Shown here piece by piece: positions 9,708-19,929 of a DNA stretch of 64,000 bases. The translations under genes and the position numbers were made by a program. The stretch is from Choristoneura fumiferana (Eukaryota > Arthropoda > Insecta > Lepidoptera > Tortricidae). Below the pieces are notes generated by a model, which was given only the letters and a program-made list of their open reading frames with translations, was not told the origin of the DNA and ran no database searches. Within the stretch, counting starts at the first letter, position 1. Each line of letters starts with the position of its first letter. The DNA lies in assembly GCF_025370935.1 (NCBI RefSeq), contig NC_133473.1, positions 21,501,391 through 21,565,390 of the forward strand, given 5' to 3'.

Positions 9708-10305
9708 AAGGTCATAGTGACATCGCATTGCTTGACAAGAGAATGAGGGCTATCGTTTTTTGTCTCACTAGATGGCGCACTGTAGCGTGAGGTTTTTAAG
9801 TATGGCTTTCAAAGTCTGTTATTACGGGCGTGAAAACAAAGTTTAGATTAAAATCATATTTAATACACCTTAAAACCGTACCATAAAAATATCGAGCATG
9901 CCGCAGTGTTGCATAGTCCCCGTTTTGTTCGGAAAAAAGGGAGGACAAAGGTTTCCGAAAGACAAAACTGTCTCAAAACACAGACATTCATTGGCCCGGA
10001 ACGCATATTTGCAAAAATTAATTTCAGATATTGCAAAATATTCACTAATTTATTCTAATTATAAATAAACCCGCGTAGCTCACCCAAAAACTATGAGATT
10101 TGACATTTCGGAGACCTCACGCTACACTAGCGCCTCTAGTGGCGAATTCACACGCGTTGTGAGAATGTTCTACGGTGGCTCTGGAGTCAAATGGTTCGAC
10201 TCTACGTGCTTCAGTTCCTTTGACTGCACGGGGAAAAAGTTGTTGATTCCCTTCAGCGTCAAAAATATAATCCAAACTTGGCATTAATTTATAAAAGTGC
10301 CTCAA
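9708..10305. other. Non-coding stretch
   Basis: Contains phrases such as TAGATGGCGCACTGTAGCG (9772) and GGAGACCTCACGCTACACTA, common in lepidopteran repeats, but nothing can be delimited. Confidence 0.3.
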
Positions 10306-10309
10306 TTAA

Positions 10310-10460
10310 TCAGCTGTAGCTGTGACGCCATCCTGTCACGCATCACGGTTCAGATGACCTTTGTCTCAGTGCCATTGTGGAGTCTGTCTGGTGATTAAGG
10401 ATGGGAAAGGTTGCGGATGACATCCGGTAAAGTTTGCGGTAGCCGGTGAATTACCGGTAT
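10310..10460 (+). repeat. Q-type repeat, copy 1
   Basis: Blocks TGACCTTTGTCTCAGTGCC, ATTGTGGAGTCTGTCTGGTG and AAGGATGGGAAAGGTTGCGG line up in order with GGCCTTTGTCCCAGCCCTA, TTGTGGAGGTGTCTGCTTA and AGGGATGGGCAAATCGC in the copy at 11300-11475. Confidence 0.5.
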
Positions 10461-10535
10461 TTATTTATACAATGATTAGTATTAAATGTTGTTCTCTGAC
10501 GATTGGGTCGTCATGGCAGCAGTAGTCTTTAGTAG

Positions 10536-10628
10536 ACCCCTGGTGTTGCAGATGTTTATGGGCGGTGGTGATCTCTTACCATCAGAAGACCCACTTGCTC
10601 GTTTGCCATCCAACCGAATAAAAAAAAA
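10536..10628 (+). repeat. R3 repeat, 3' third
   Basis: CCCCTGGTGTTGCAGATGTT through GCGGTGGTGATCTCTTACC and CGTTTGCCATCCAACCGAAT to an A-run. 5'-truncated. Confidence 0.7.
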
Positions 10629-11298
10629 GATTGTAAGATAACTTAACCCAACTATCGACATAATCATTTCAAAAGTCAGTATCACAAAAATGGCGCAAAG
10701 AGGGTCACATACCTTATTTGTGCTTTTTGGCATTTGTAAGATAATTAATCTTAAAATATTTTTGTACATGTGTTTTAATATAATAAGGTGTTTGTTTCAT
10801 AGTTAGTTTTTTGTCTTGCCTGAGCAGCGTAATGTGTTACTTATATAGTGGAACTGTTGTGACTATTGTAATATTTTTATATCTTAAGCTTATGTTGTTG
10901 TGTAATTAAGCCTTAGTTTGTAGGTATAGGTTTAAGTTGTTTTTTTTTCTTTGTATTATTTCACGTGTATTTAATTGACTTTACAAAATAAAATATCAAT
11001 GTGGATTTATTATGTCTTTTATACTATTTATTATCTCAAGCTATTTGTTTTACTAGAATAAATAAATAAATAACGTAATGTATCTTTGGTTTTTATTTTT
11101 TTATTATTTTATTTTTATTATTTTTATACACTTTGTGTCGTGTTTTCCACATTTCTTTCTTTCAGTGATTTAACAATTTGCATTTTTCGAATTAATTACG
11201 ATATTGAATGCGTGTTTCGTAACAAAAAATACTACTATACGTGTTTTTTCTTTTTATTGTTTATTTAAGGTTTTTTTTAAACGCTTCTTTACAAATAT
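10629..11298. other. AT-rich non-coding stretch
   Basis: Long T-runs and AATAAATAAATAA near 11060. No repeat partner seen, no coding signal. Confidence 0.4.
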
Positions 11299-11299
11299 T

Positions 11300-11475
11300 C
11301 TGAAACTACGACGCTCTCACGCGCCTCGATTCAGAACGGCCTTTGTCCCAGCCCTATTGTGGAGGTGTCTGCTTACTAGGGATGGGCAAATCGCAAATAA
11401 TATCCATTGCGGATGTCTGAAGCTTAAATTAACATCCGGAACATTTTTAAAGTTACGACCGCAACGACCGGATAG
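11300..11475 (+). repeat. Q-type repeat, copy 2
   Basis: Collinear with 10310-10460 but longer at the 3' side, where ATCCATTGCGGATG and CATCCGGAACATTTTTAAAG follow. Confidence 0.5.
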
Positions 11476-11579
11476 TGGTTAGAGTACTACGAAGCCTATA
11501 TCTAACTCTCTTTAGCCAAGTAACCGCGGACTCCAGAAATACGATGTGAAAGGGAAGGAAAAAACAACACTCTTTTTTG

Positions 11580-11640
11580 CAAAAAAATCATGTTATTCTG
11601 CTACTGATCCTCAACCGTCGATTAAAACTCCGTCAAGAGT
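11580..11640. repeat. Short dispersed repeat (CTGATCCTCAACCGTCGA)
   Basis: CTGATCCTCAACCGTCGATTA followed by TCCGTCAAGAGT recurs at about 32034-32070. Class unknown. Confidence 0.4.
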
Positions 11641-11789
11641 TATCAGTCTCTTCAAAAGATAGAAGAAAGATGTCCTTACCAAACAAAACTCCATACCAAA
11701 CTATCTCCATACCAAATTTAATCATTATCGGTTGAGTATTAAGCGTGAAAGCGTAATAAATAAACCAATAGACATTCCGCCAGCAGTAA

Positions 11790-12070
11790 TCATCATCATC
11801 ATCATCCCAGCCTATATACGTCCCACTGCTGGGCACAGGTTTCCTCTCACAATGAGAGGGCTTGGGCCGTAGTTCCCACACGGGCCCAGTGCGGATTGGG
11901 AAATTCACACACACCATTGAATTGCTTCGCTGGTTTGTGCAGGTTTCCTCACGATGTTTTCCTTCAACGTAAAGCTCGTGGTAAATTTCAAATGTGATTT
12001 CGTATTGGGGTTTGAACCCACCATCCTCTGCTTGAGAAGCGAAAGGTCAAACCGCTAGGCCATCAAGGCT
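11790..12070 (-). repeat. tRNA-derived SINE, family S1
   Basis: Tail (CATCAT)n at left, head AGCCTTGATGGCCTAGCGG at right on the minus strand. A deletion has removed the TCGAAATTCATG segment between the body and the B-box region, otherwise the order matches the 5622-5916 copy. Confidence 0.8.
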
Positions 12071-12149
12071 CTCCCTAGGCCATCAGCAGAGTTTCCGGAC
12101 AACTATCCGGGTATCGGGGCTTTCAAGAAAAGGGCTTATACTTATATAT

Positions 12150-12405
12150 ATTATATATATTTTATAACCTAACCAACAAAAAGTTGGAAAGCCTCCGACT
12201 TTGTCACTTCAAAGTTCAATATCTCAAAAACGGCTGAACCGATTTTGATAAAACATATCTAAGAACCATCGCTAGAAAACCTGCTTTCAAATAAGAAAAG
12301 CCTCATTCAAATTAATCCACCCGTTTAAGAGCTACGGTTCCACAGACACACATAGCGGTCAAACTTATAACACTCCTTTTTTGCGCTGGGGGTTAAAAAA
12401 TGTCT
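12150..12405 (-). repeat. U-type repeat
   Basis: CCTAACCAACAAAAAGTTGG, CAATATCTCAAAAACGGCTG, TTTTGATAAAACATATCTAA and ACACACATAGCGGTCAAACT run in order; the forward copy at 34420-34658 has the complements in reverse order. Other partial copies are at 31045-31192, 39055-39175 and 27560-27640. Confidence 0.6.
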
Positions 12406-12549
12406 GTTCATCGAACTGAAAAAAAAGATTTGCTACAGTATTAAAAAAAAACCTAAAAGTTAGGTGATGTCTTACAAAATCAGTTTTGCAATAGCATTAT
12501 TTTGGTTCCTATAATTAGTAAATTTTGGCTAAACGTCAGGCAGCCAAAC

Positions 12550-12805
12550 TAGTTCACACACACACACACACACACAAACATCACGGCTGTATTCCCAAAT
12601 AGGGTAGGCAGAGCACACGAAACGCTAGCGCTTCGGAGCCACTTGTAGCAATTTTAGCTTTTATAAGTTTGACAAAAACGGTACAATAGTGACAGGTTGC
12701 TAGCCTGTCATCTACGGTATACCTTTACCTATATCCTCAGTCGCCTCTTACGACATCCACAGAAGAAATGGAGAGTTGTAATTCTAACCCAACACCACAC
12801 GAGAC
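12550..12805. repeat. V-type LINE-like 3' end with (CA)n
   Basis: A CACACACACACACACA run is followed by AAACATCACGGCTGTATTCC, CACTTGTAGCAATTTTAGC and GTGACAGGTTGCTAGCCTGT. On the minus strand the (TG)n lies at the 3' end, as in a non-LTR retrotransposon tail. Related copies are at 14945-15175 (same orientation) and 48683-48850 (opposite). Confidence 0.6.
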
Positions 12806-13320
12806 AAACTAGTTCAGCTATCCTTTTTTTAAAAATATTTAATTAGTGAAAATATACAGACATCCTTTGTCGAAACAACAGTAAGTCAGTCTATAAACAT
12901 TGCAAGTTTACCAGCTTAATAACTTTAATTAAAATGTTTCGTCAAATTATAACAAAGGGGGCCCCGATTCCTAATCCCTTTAAAACACCTTAACTGGGTT
13001 AAGGGAATTCGAATAATGCTCTAACATTATTTTGCTATCTTTAAAACAAAATGCTGGCACAATTTTGTTATGAAATCGCGCAGAATAGTAAATTTAGCTT
13101 AATTATTATTTGGGAGATTATATTTCCTAAATTAAGTTTGACTTGATTTTATTTTGATGTTCAAAACACAGCGGTTACTTTTTACACAAACTCAAAAGTA
13201 ATAAGACGTTGGTTTTAGTGATGTGAAGCGATAATGCAATTAATTTTAAGTTGAGCATTAAATACCAGGATTAAGTTAAATTTTCTACTTTGTTAATCAG
13301 TAATCCGCAAGGCGTAAAAT
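12806..13320. other. AT-rich non-coding stretch
   Basis: No repeat or reading frame recognised. Confidence 0.4.
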
Positions 13321-13568
13321 AAGATTACCCAAAAGTTGTACAGCTCAAAACTCCGCTGTCTGTCTGTCTGTCTGTCCGTCTGTCTGTCCGTCTGTCTGTC
13401 CGTCCTTCCGGCTGTCACAGGGCTCTATCTCTTCAGTCGTAATAGTTAGACAATTAAAATTTTCACAGATTATGTATTACTGTGGTCGCTATAACAACAA
13501 ATCATCATATAATATAACAACAAATACTAAAAATATTTAAGGGGTGCTCCCATACAATAACGACCAAA

Positions 13569-13903
13569 GACGACCAGATGGCCTAGTGGTTAGAGAACCT
13601 GACTACGAAGCTTGAGGTCCCGGGTTCGATTCCCGTGTCGGGGCAGATATTTGTATGAAAAATACGATTTTTTATTAATAATTTATGTTTGTTCTCGGGT
13701 CTGGGTGTTAATAATATGTATTTAACTATGTATCTATCTATCCCACCCCACTTGCTCGTTTGCCATCCAGTCGAATAAAAAAAAAAAAAAAATATATATA
13801 TTTATCCGTTGCTTAGTACCCATAGCACAAGCTTTGCTAAGCTTACTTTGGGACTAGGTCAATTGGTGTGAATTGTCCCGTGATATTTATTTATTATTTA
13901 TTA
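13569..13903 (+). repeat. tRNA-derived SINE, family S2, itself interrupted
   Basis: Head GACGACCAGATGGCCTAGTG, B-box region GGTTCGATTCCCGTGTCGG, end GGTCAATTGGTGTGAATTGT. Between TATCTATCTATC and ATATTTATCCGTTGC there is a foreign piece (13739-13790), the very end of an R3 repeat. Confidence 0.8.
13739..13790 (+). repeat. R3 3' end nested in S2
   Basis: CCACTTGCTCGTTTGCCATC, CAGTCGAATAAAA and a long A-run: only about 35 bases of R3 plus poly(A). It is an extreme 5' truncation, as expected of target-primed reverse transcription. Confidence 0.65.
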
Positions 13904-14012
13904 ATAAACGTGATTGTTTTGCCGTTTTTTGCTAATGTCTAATTTTGTATAAAGATAATGGCACGGAACCTTACATGCGCGAGGCCGACTCGCACTTGGC
14001 TGGTTTTAATTA

Positions 14013-14944
14013 CTACTTAAGTTAAGCATAGTTAGATTTTGTTTTTGTAAGTTCGTTCCTGTTTGGTTTTAGCCTGGTAAAGTGCAAATTGGTTGTTTAA
14101 TATTGTGTTAAAAAAAAACTTGTTAAAAAAACTATCAGTGTATTCCTCTTTTCAATTAAAACACAGAGAACTAATATAATTTACAAATGTGCAAATTGCG
14201 GAAAGTTTCCATAAAGTTGAAAAAGTTCTCGGAAATTGTCTGATAATCTTCACAAGATATATAGGACATTTAAATTTAATAAAAGAAAGTTTCAATCTTC
14301 ATATATCTTATCCCATGTGAAAAATTGCGCCATTTTGGAAAGTTTTCTTTGACATAATTATCAGTAAGTAATATTACTAGTATAGGCTCAGAATTATTAG
14401 ATGTTTTCGATTGCGTGGAACTGTCAAAGCTTAACAAGCGTCTAAGTCATCGATTGTGCCCATCATTGTGTAATTGCCCGGTCGTGCGACTGACCCAGCG
14501 GCGTACGCGCAACAATTATGATCGATTTATGAACGTCGTCAACTCGTACTTATAACTAGCTATTGCCATAAGTTGATGAGCATGTATGTAAATGCTTCTT
14601 GTTTAAGAGCGTTTATACCAGCTGAGCTGGCAACGTTGTATTTTTCTTAGTTTTTCTCGAAAGTTTTTTTTAAATTTTGTTATAGAATATGTAAACGTGC
14701 TGTTATCACATTGACGAACGGCGTCCGACACTACGATGTCGTTGATAACCGATCTCGTGTCGATAACGTATCGTCACGCAACGTGGGCTGTGGGAGATTT
14801 GGACGGGTCATTGGTCACGTCGGACGCTTGGTGACGTTTATAGGTTACGACGCGGCCGGGCCTCAAAATTCGGCTAAAGAAATCGAAGTCTGGAAATTCA
14901 GAAGTAAAGAAAAAATCTGACTATTGCAGGCAAAATATTATCCC
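14013..14944. other. Non-coding stretch with CpG-rich patch
   Basis: 14710-14880 is unusually rich in CG (ACGAACGGCGTCCGACACTA, GTCACGTCGGACGCTTGG) and holds a 69-codon frame without a recognisable domain. I do not call it a gene. Confidence 0.3.
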
Positions 14945-15175
14945 ACAAACCCACAAACATCACGCTTGTATTCCCAAATGGCAGAGCACACGGAACGTTA
15001 CCGCTTCGGAGCCACTTTTAGCAATTTCAGGTTTTAAGTTTGACAAAAACGGTACAATAGTGACAGGTTGCTAGCCTGTCGGCTAGGGTATACCTTAACC
15101 TATATCATCAGTTGCCTCTAACGACACCCAGGGATGAAATGGAGAGGTGTAATCCTAACTCGACACCACATGGCT
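14945..15175. repeat. V-type LINE-like 3' end
   Basis: AAACATCACGCTTGTATTCCC, CGCTTCGGAGCCACTTTTAG, GACAGGTTGCTAGCCTGTCG and ATGAAATGGAGAGGTGTAAT. Collinear with 12550-12805 without the long (CA)n. Confidence 0.6.
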
Positions 15176-15479
15176 CAAAATATATTTTCGGAAATTTCTT
15201 AATATGTTTACAAACTGACCTACTCCGGACCCCTGATACACGTGCTACGAATCCCTCAGTTTAAGAGACCCTGGACTATTGGCCTTGTGAGCTGTAGACC
15301 TCGCGTTCTTTGCATAGTTTAAAACTGAATAATATTCAGCACACTTTAAACTTAAAACTCCATAGCGGAGCCTCCAATTTGAAACTTTTTCATAAAATGA
15401 ACTAAAAGAATTTCCTTGCTCACCCGCGACCTTACGATAGCTAAGCTTATGCAAAATATGCGTGTTCATGCACTTCCTC

Positions 15480-15660
15480 CACCTACACAGTGTAAGACCA
15501 CACAAAAATCACACAAACCCATCTATCACCACCACCACACTACACTGACGCGTTTCGAACTCAACCAGAGCTCATCTTCAGAGTGACACAACCGTACACC
15601 ATGCTACCAGTTTTAAGACTAACAAACCACAACCACCGTGTTAATTTGTCACCGTAACTC
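15480..15660 (-). mobile_element. Penelope-like element terminal fragment (inferred)
   Basis: It holds the hammerhead-like motif at 15543-15585 and a GTGGTGGTGGTGATAGATGG stretch downstream on the minus strand. Penelope-like retroelements are known to carry minimal type I hammerhead motifs in their terminal repeats; assignment to that group rests only on this motif. No reverse transcriptase or GIY-YIG frame is adjacent. Confidence 0.4.
15543..15585 (-). ncRNA. Hammerhead ribozyme-like motif, minimal type I
   Basis: Minus strand, in order: stem I CACU (15585-15582); core CUGAAGA (15581-15575), which fits CUGANGA; one extra U; stem II GAGCUC, loop UGGUU, GAGUUC with one G-U pair (15573-15557); GAAA (15556-15553); a palindromic stem III ACGCGU with no loop; C at 15547 as the cleavage position in GUC; stem I AGUG (15546-15543), which pairs with CACU. 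All conserved core positions are present. The loopless stem III suggests action as a dimer, and the extra base before stem II is atypical. Confidence 0.55.
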
Positions 15661-16320
15661 CCCAAGTACCCAAATATATTTTATGAAACAAAACAAAACT
15701 ACCCACAAATTATTAATATATATATATTTAAACCGTCCTTCAAAACTACCTTGATTTTTATTTATTTACTGTCAAGGCATGTTTTATTAACTACCATTGC
15801 TGAAATTAGATCCAAGCCGTAGCAAGGGAGATGAAACTAAATTTACCTGCTCATTAATAATAGACCCCATACTGTTGTATCTAATTATCTCCATGCATTC
15901 TAAAACATCGAGACGAAACCCCTTGCCACAATAATGTAACACTTCATACGAGTCTGAGTCTGTCAGACAGATTCGTATGAAGTGTTACATTATACAGTCG
16001 TGTCGAAGTCGTGAATTGTAAAAGCTTTTAACGGTTATTCCGTAATCGAGCGATATTTTTGTGTCTGTTGAATAAGACGTAAAATCTTGTCGTTGATAAG
16101 ATGCGGCGAGCCGTAGATAAGGTTAATATGAACTTGGCCGTGTCTCGTGATAAGGTTACGGGCCCGTCTCAATCAATGTTGTTGGTCATAACGACGGGAA
16201 AGTAATTGCCCCCTAGAGATAGTGAGGTGATAGGATGTAAGATGAGATGGGTGTTTTGATTTCGTAGTTATTCTTATATTATGGCTTAGTATATGGGAAA
16301 TAGCAATTTTGAGGCTTAAT
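15661..16320. other. Non-coding stretch with one hairpin
   Basis: Holds the inverted repeat at 15932-15993. The rest is without recognisable content. Confidence 0.4.
15932..15993. repeat. Hairpin with 25-bp arms
   Basis: TAATGTAACACTTCATACGA plus GTCTG pairs with CAGATTCGTATGAAGTGTTA plus CATTA; one mismatch, loop of roughly ten bases (AGTCTGTCAGA region). It has no known family. Confidence 0.65.
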
Positions 16321-16325
16321 TTTTG

Positions 16326-16578
16326 ACTTGGCCACCCAGTGGTTAGAGAACCTGACTACGAAGCTTGAGGTCCAGGGTTTGATTTCCGGCCGGCGCAGAT
16401 TTTTGTATGAATAATACGAATGTTTGTTCTCGGGTCTTGGATGTATATTTAAGTATGTATTTATCTACATAAGTATGTTTAGTTTGTCTGTTGCCTAGAG
16501 TGTCCATAGTACAAGCTTTACTTAGTTTGGGACTAGGTCAATTGGTGTCAAGTGTCCCATGATATTTATTTATTATTT
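16326..16578 (+). repeat. tRNA-derived SINE, family S2, diverged
   Basis: GTTAGAGAACCTGACTACGA, GCTTGAGGTCCAGGGTTTGA (B-box region), GTTTGTTCTCGGGTCTTGG and GTCAATTGGTGTCAAGTGTC. The first bases of the head are altered (TTGGCCACCCAGTGG). Confidence 0.75.
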
Positions 16579-16678
16579 CAGATAATTCAAATCTCATTCA
16601 TCGTATATAATAATATGGAGTTCCAAAAATTTTTGTTAGTGTGGTTATTTATGACTGAAGTGTGAGAATTGTGTAATA

Positions 16679-16876
16679 TGGCCTAGTTTGTCGTATAGCT
16701 TTCTAAACAGAGGTTTGTGGGTCCAGGCTCACAGCTCTGAGTTATTAGAAATTATACTTAAAATTCACACATCTGCGATCAATGATGTGCGTGAAGTTCC
16801 CAATCCGAATCGGGCCCGCGTGGGAACTACGGCCCAAGACCTCTTGTGCCGAGACGATGACAATGATGATGAATGA
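16679..16876 (+). repeat. tRNA-derived SINE, family S1, decayed
   Basis: Keeps ACAGAGGTTTGTGGGTCCAG (B-box region), TGTGCGTGAAGTTCCCAATC and GGGCCCGCGTGGGAACTACG, then jumps to GATGATGAATG. The middle third is deleted. Confidence 0.65.
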
Positions 16877-16879
16877 TTC

Positions 16880-17255
16880 AATAGACGTAAAAGTACGCGG
16901 AATGGAACGGGCTTCACATTATATCTAAATATCTTACCATCTCAACTAATCAGCCGCATATTCATACAGTATAAAAAGAAGTTTATCTTACAAGGCGAGG
17001 AGCACACGAGCTACAATTAGCTGTAACGAACGCGTGCGCCCGCGCACCGACAAGATCGCGATGGTTAAGACAGGTGTGCACGTAGTGCAAAAATATTTTT
17101 CTGCGATATTTTTTAGGTTTAATCTTGGTGATATTTATATAAAATATATCATCCTATTCAGAAGTAAATATAAAGAACAGCCGTGGTTTAATTATCAGGG
17201 GATATCTTGAATAAGAAAAAAATAAGTTAATCGTTAATAAAATCGCTAGCTTATT
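16880..17255. other. Non-coding stretch
   Basis: A CG-containing patch at 17020-17060 (GTAACGAACGCGTGCGCCCG) is the only notable feature; no frame or promoter call is justified. Confidence 0.35.
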
Positions 17256-17259
17256 TAGG

Positions 17260-17397
17260 TCCAGAAGCACTACTACGATATTCGAAAATCGAAGTTCGTA
17301 TCGTACCGTCCCTCTCACTCTCGTATTAAATAATTATAATCGTCGGCGGGACGGATGATACGAACTTCGATTTTCGAATGCTGTTTCACCACTGGAT
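17260..17397. mobile_element. Hairpin MITE, perfect 23-bp inner arms
   Basis: 17280-17302 (ATTCGAAAATCGAAGTTCGT plus ATC) is exactly complementary to 17357-17379. Beyond this, CCGTCCC on the left pairs with GGGACGG on the right, and TCCAG occurs near both outer edges. No coding capacity. Confidence 0.7.
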
Positions 17398-17403
17398 AAT
17401 TTT

Positions 17404-17484
17404 TATGTGACGGATATCTGTGATGCCGTCTTTGTTTGTTTTGTCCGAATAAACAGAGACGGCATCATATTTGTCCGTCACATA
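17404..17484. mobile_element. Second hairpin MITE, adjacent
   Basis: TATGTGACGGA...TGATGCCGTCT (17404-17431) pairs with AGACGGCATCA...TCCGTCACATA (17457-17484); only the central six bases of each arm mismatch. It begins seven bases after the previous hairpin ends. Confidence 0.7.
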
Positions 17485-17550
17485 CAATGTATACTGGTAA
17501 AACATGGCCTTAGTATTTCAATGGCGTTAGACCGTTAAAGGCTTAATAAA

Positions 17551-17794
17551 ATAAATAAATATCATAGGACACTTGATACCAATTGACCTAGTCCCAAACT
17601 AAGCAAAGCTTGTACTACGAGGCAACGGATAAACATACTTATATAGATAAATACATACTTAAATACATACTAAACATCCAAGACTCGAGAACAAACATTC
17701 GTATTCATACAAATATCTGCACCGGCCGGGAATTGAACCCAGGACCTCAAGCTTCATAGTCAAGTTCTCTAGCCACTTGGCCATCCGGCCATCA
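17551..17794 (-). repeat. tRNA-derived SINE, family S2
   Basis: Minus-strand head GATGGCCGGATGGCCAAGTG, B-box region GGTTCAATTCCCGGCCGGTG, end GTCAATTGGTATCAAGTGTC. Shares GTCAAGTGTCC with 16326-16578 and 41982-42185, while other copies have GTGAATTGTCC, so at least two S2 subfamilies are present. Confidence 0.8.
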
Positions 17795-17847
17795 AAATAC
17801 AATGTGACAATGATTTGCCGGAAAAAAATAACACCATACGAAAATAG

Positions 17848-18108
17848 TTTTTTTTTTATTCGACTGGATGGCAAGCGAGCAAGTGGGTCTCCTCATGGTA
17901 AGAGATCACCACCGCCCATAAACATCTGCAACAACAGGGGTATTGCAGATGCGTTGCCAACCTAGAGGCCTAAGATGGGATACCTCAAGTGCCAGTAATT
18001 TCACCGGCTGTCTTACTCTCCACGCTGAAACACAACTGTGCAAGCACTGCTGCTTCACGGCAGGATTAGCGAGCAAGATGGTGGTAGCAATCCAGGCGGA
18101 CCTTGCAA
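17848..18108 (-). repeat. R3 repeat, near full length
   Basis: From TTTTTTTATTCGACTGGATG to GCGGACCTTGCA; the 5' end stops about 20 bases short of the family edge. Internal landmarks as in 3101-3354. Confidence 0.75.
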
Positions 18109-18395
18109 ATGCATGCAAAATTTGGGCATGTATCGTTTAGTTGTTAGCTTCTCATATGCGTTGAATAGTCATTCGAGCTCGGGCGCTTTTGTTCGCTCAA
18201 CGTACATTCGCGAGTATGCCCGAAGTCTGCCGAACTGACATGGTAATTCTCTCACATACAAAACAACAATTAGATATATAGTATTCGTCACATCGGTATT
18301 TCATTGTAGTTTACGAAATTCAGTTATTGTTTTGTTATTGTTACAGTGAAGGTAATATATGGGCATCGGTTAATAGAGAAAAAAACGTGATATTA
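18109..18395. other. Non-coding stretch
   Basis: Contains CGAGCTCGGGCGCTTTTGTT at 18175; nothing delimitable. Confidence 0.35.
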
Positions 18396-18653
18396 GACGA
18401 CCAGATGGCATAGTGGTTAGAGAACCTGACTACGAAGCTTGAGGTCCCAGGTTCGATTCCCGTGTCGGGGCAGATATTTGTATGAAAAAAATACGAATGT
18501 TTGTTCTCGGGTCTTGGGTGTTTAAAAGTATTTAAGTATGTATCTATATTTATACATATAATTATATTTATCCGTTGCTTAGTACCCATAACACAAGCTT
18601 TGCTAAGCTTCCTTTGGGACTAGGTCAATTGGTGTGAATTGTCCCATGATATT
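18396..18653 (+). repeat. tRNA-derived SINE, family S2, full length
   Basis: GACGACCAGATGGCATAGTG, GGTTCGATTCCCGTGTCGG, TTGTTCTCGGGTCTTGGGTG, TAGTACCCATAACACAAGCT, then GTCAATTGGTGTGAATTGTC and an A-rich tail. The cleanest uninterrupted plus-strand copy. Confidence 0.85.
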
Positions 18654-18659
18654 AAAAAA

Positions 18660-19340
18660 TAAAAAAAATAGTGGTTATAAACGAGTAGGTATTAAAAGTC
18701 TTATTTTACTTCACGCAACGTTAAAATTCCAAATATAAAAGCAAACAAAAACACCTTCAATAATTTTAAAATTAAAAATGCGTCCATTGTACCCCAAGAA
18801 CATGCAACTTTATAATTTTATCTTTACTCTTCTGACCATTTACTACACCCGTGCCTAACCGGTTTACAAACTTCCATTTGCAGCCGCCACTGCTCACTTT
18901 CCAAACAAAACCAGCAACATTAAAGCGTTACTCAACCGCAAGGTTAACTTTGTAACTACATCCTTGATTTGTGTATAGCGTTTTTTTAATTATATTTTAA
19001 TGAGTATTAATTCTAGTTATATCATTAAGTCAAATGTTATATCATGTACGCGTATTAATGAGTACTTAGCGCAGTATTAACGGGATTACATAATTTGCTA
19101 TCCGTGGGAAACGTATGCTGACAGTTAAGTATGTATGGGATATACATAAATGTATGGTATAATGTATGCATAGTAGTACAACTATAGTATGTAGGCCTAA
19201 GAGTATTAATACAACCAGGGGGTGCCAGCCACATTGTTTGTACCTAGGTTAAGTTTTGAAAATAAACATTTTGATTTTTTTGACAATGTTGTGATCAAAA
19301 GAGTCATACACAAAGTAATGGCTTAGCAACCTAATGGTTT
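18660..19340. other. AT-rich non-coding stretch
   Basis: No repeat partner or coding signal recognised. Confidence 0.4.
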
Positions 19341-19342
19341 GA

Positions 19343-19575
19343 CCTCATCATCATCATCATCTCAGCCGTAGGACGGCCACTGTTGGACATAGGTCTCCTC
19401 CATAAACCTCCAGTTGCTTCGGTCCGAAGCGGCCTGCATCCACTTAGCTTATGTTATGGATGTCCATGGGTGGCCGTGATTGCTTTCCATCATGTGACGC
19501 ACCAGCTCGTTGCCCCCTATAATACTAAAAAAGCACCGTGAGCCTGCGGCTTCAACCAGGTCCATCATTCAATAA
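19343..19575 (-). repeat. RTE-like LINE 3' end with nested LINE tail
   Basis: (CATCAT)n, CTCAGCCGTAGGACGGCCAC, TGTTGGACATAGGTCTCCTC, AAGCGGCCTGCATCCAC, then after an interruption CACCGTGAGCCTGCGGCTTC and AACCAGGTCCATCATTCA. The inserted piece (about 19456-19530, plus strand) is GGATGTCCATGGGTGGCCGT and TGATTGCTTTCCATCATGTG, the end of a different LINE or SINE. The plus-strand copy at 25924-26118 shows the uninterrupted order. Confidence 0.6.
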
Positions 19576-19764
19576 TTCCAAGACATAAAATATAAAGTAA
19601 TTCAAATTGAATAAATTCCATATTGTCAAATTTTACCTTAACTCAAAAAACTCTTTTAAGCTGGAAAAACTATATTACGACAGATATGACAACAAAAAAA
19701 AATTATACGAGAAAATAATGTGTTTAAATACAAACTTTGTAAAAACCTACCCAGGTACGGTTGT

Positions 19765-19825
19765 ATCATTATCATCATGTCTGCCGAAAGACGTCCACTG
19801 CTGGACATAGGCCTCCCTCAAGGCT
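19765..19825 (-). repeat. RTE-like LINE 3' tip
   Basis: CATTATCATCATGTCTGCCG, AAAGACGTCCACTGCTGGAC, ATAGGCCTCCCTCAAGGCTC. About 60 bases only. Confidence 0.6.
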
Positions 19826-19929
19826 CTACACGGTTTTATACAAGGTTGTTAATTAATACATTGCAAACCTCAGGCACCTCAACAATCTTTTTATTTTAAA
19901 CTATTTCATTTAATTTAAGAAATTTCGTT

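Larger units (their letters stand above)
13345..14012. repeat. GGGTTCCGTA-type element interrupted by S2 SINE
   Basis: Left part: a CTGTCTGTCTGTCTGTCC run, GTAATAGTTAGACAATT and GGGGTGCTCCCATACAA. Right part after the SINE: AAACGTGATTGTTTTGCCG, ACGGAACCTTACATGCGC and GACTCGCACTTGGCTGGTTT. The uninterrupted reverse copy at 26975-27220 reads straight across the junction (ACGTTTGTTGTATGGGAGCC), which proves a later insertion. AATAACG and AATAAACG flank the SINE as a probable target duplication. Confidence 0.65.

Noticed and set aside
13569..13650. Possible tRNA gene at the S2 head
   Set aside because: The same head recurs in six dispersed copies with a common non-tRNA body, as expected for a SINE.
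14711..14920. CpG-rich patch as a gene promoter
   Set aside because: No initiator, TATA or downstream reading frame; composition alone is not enough.
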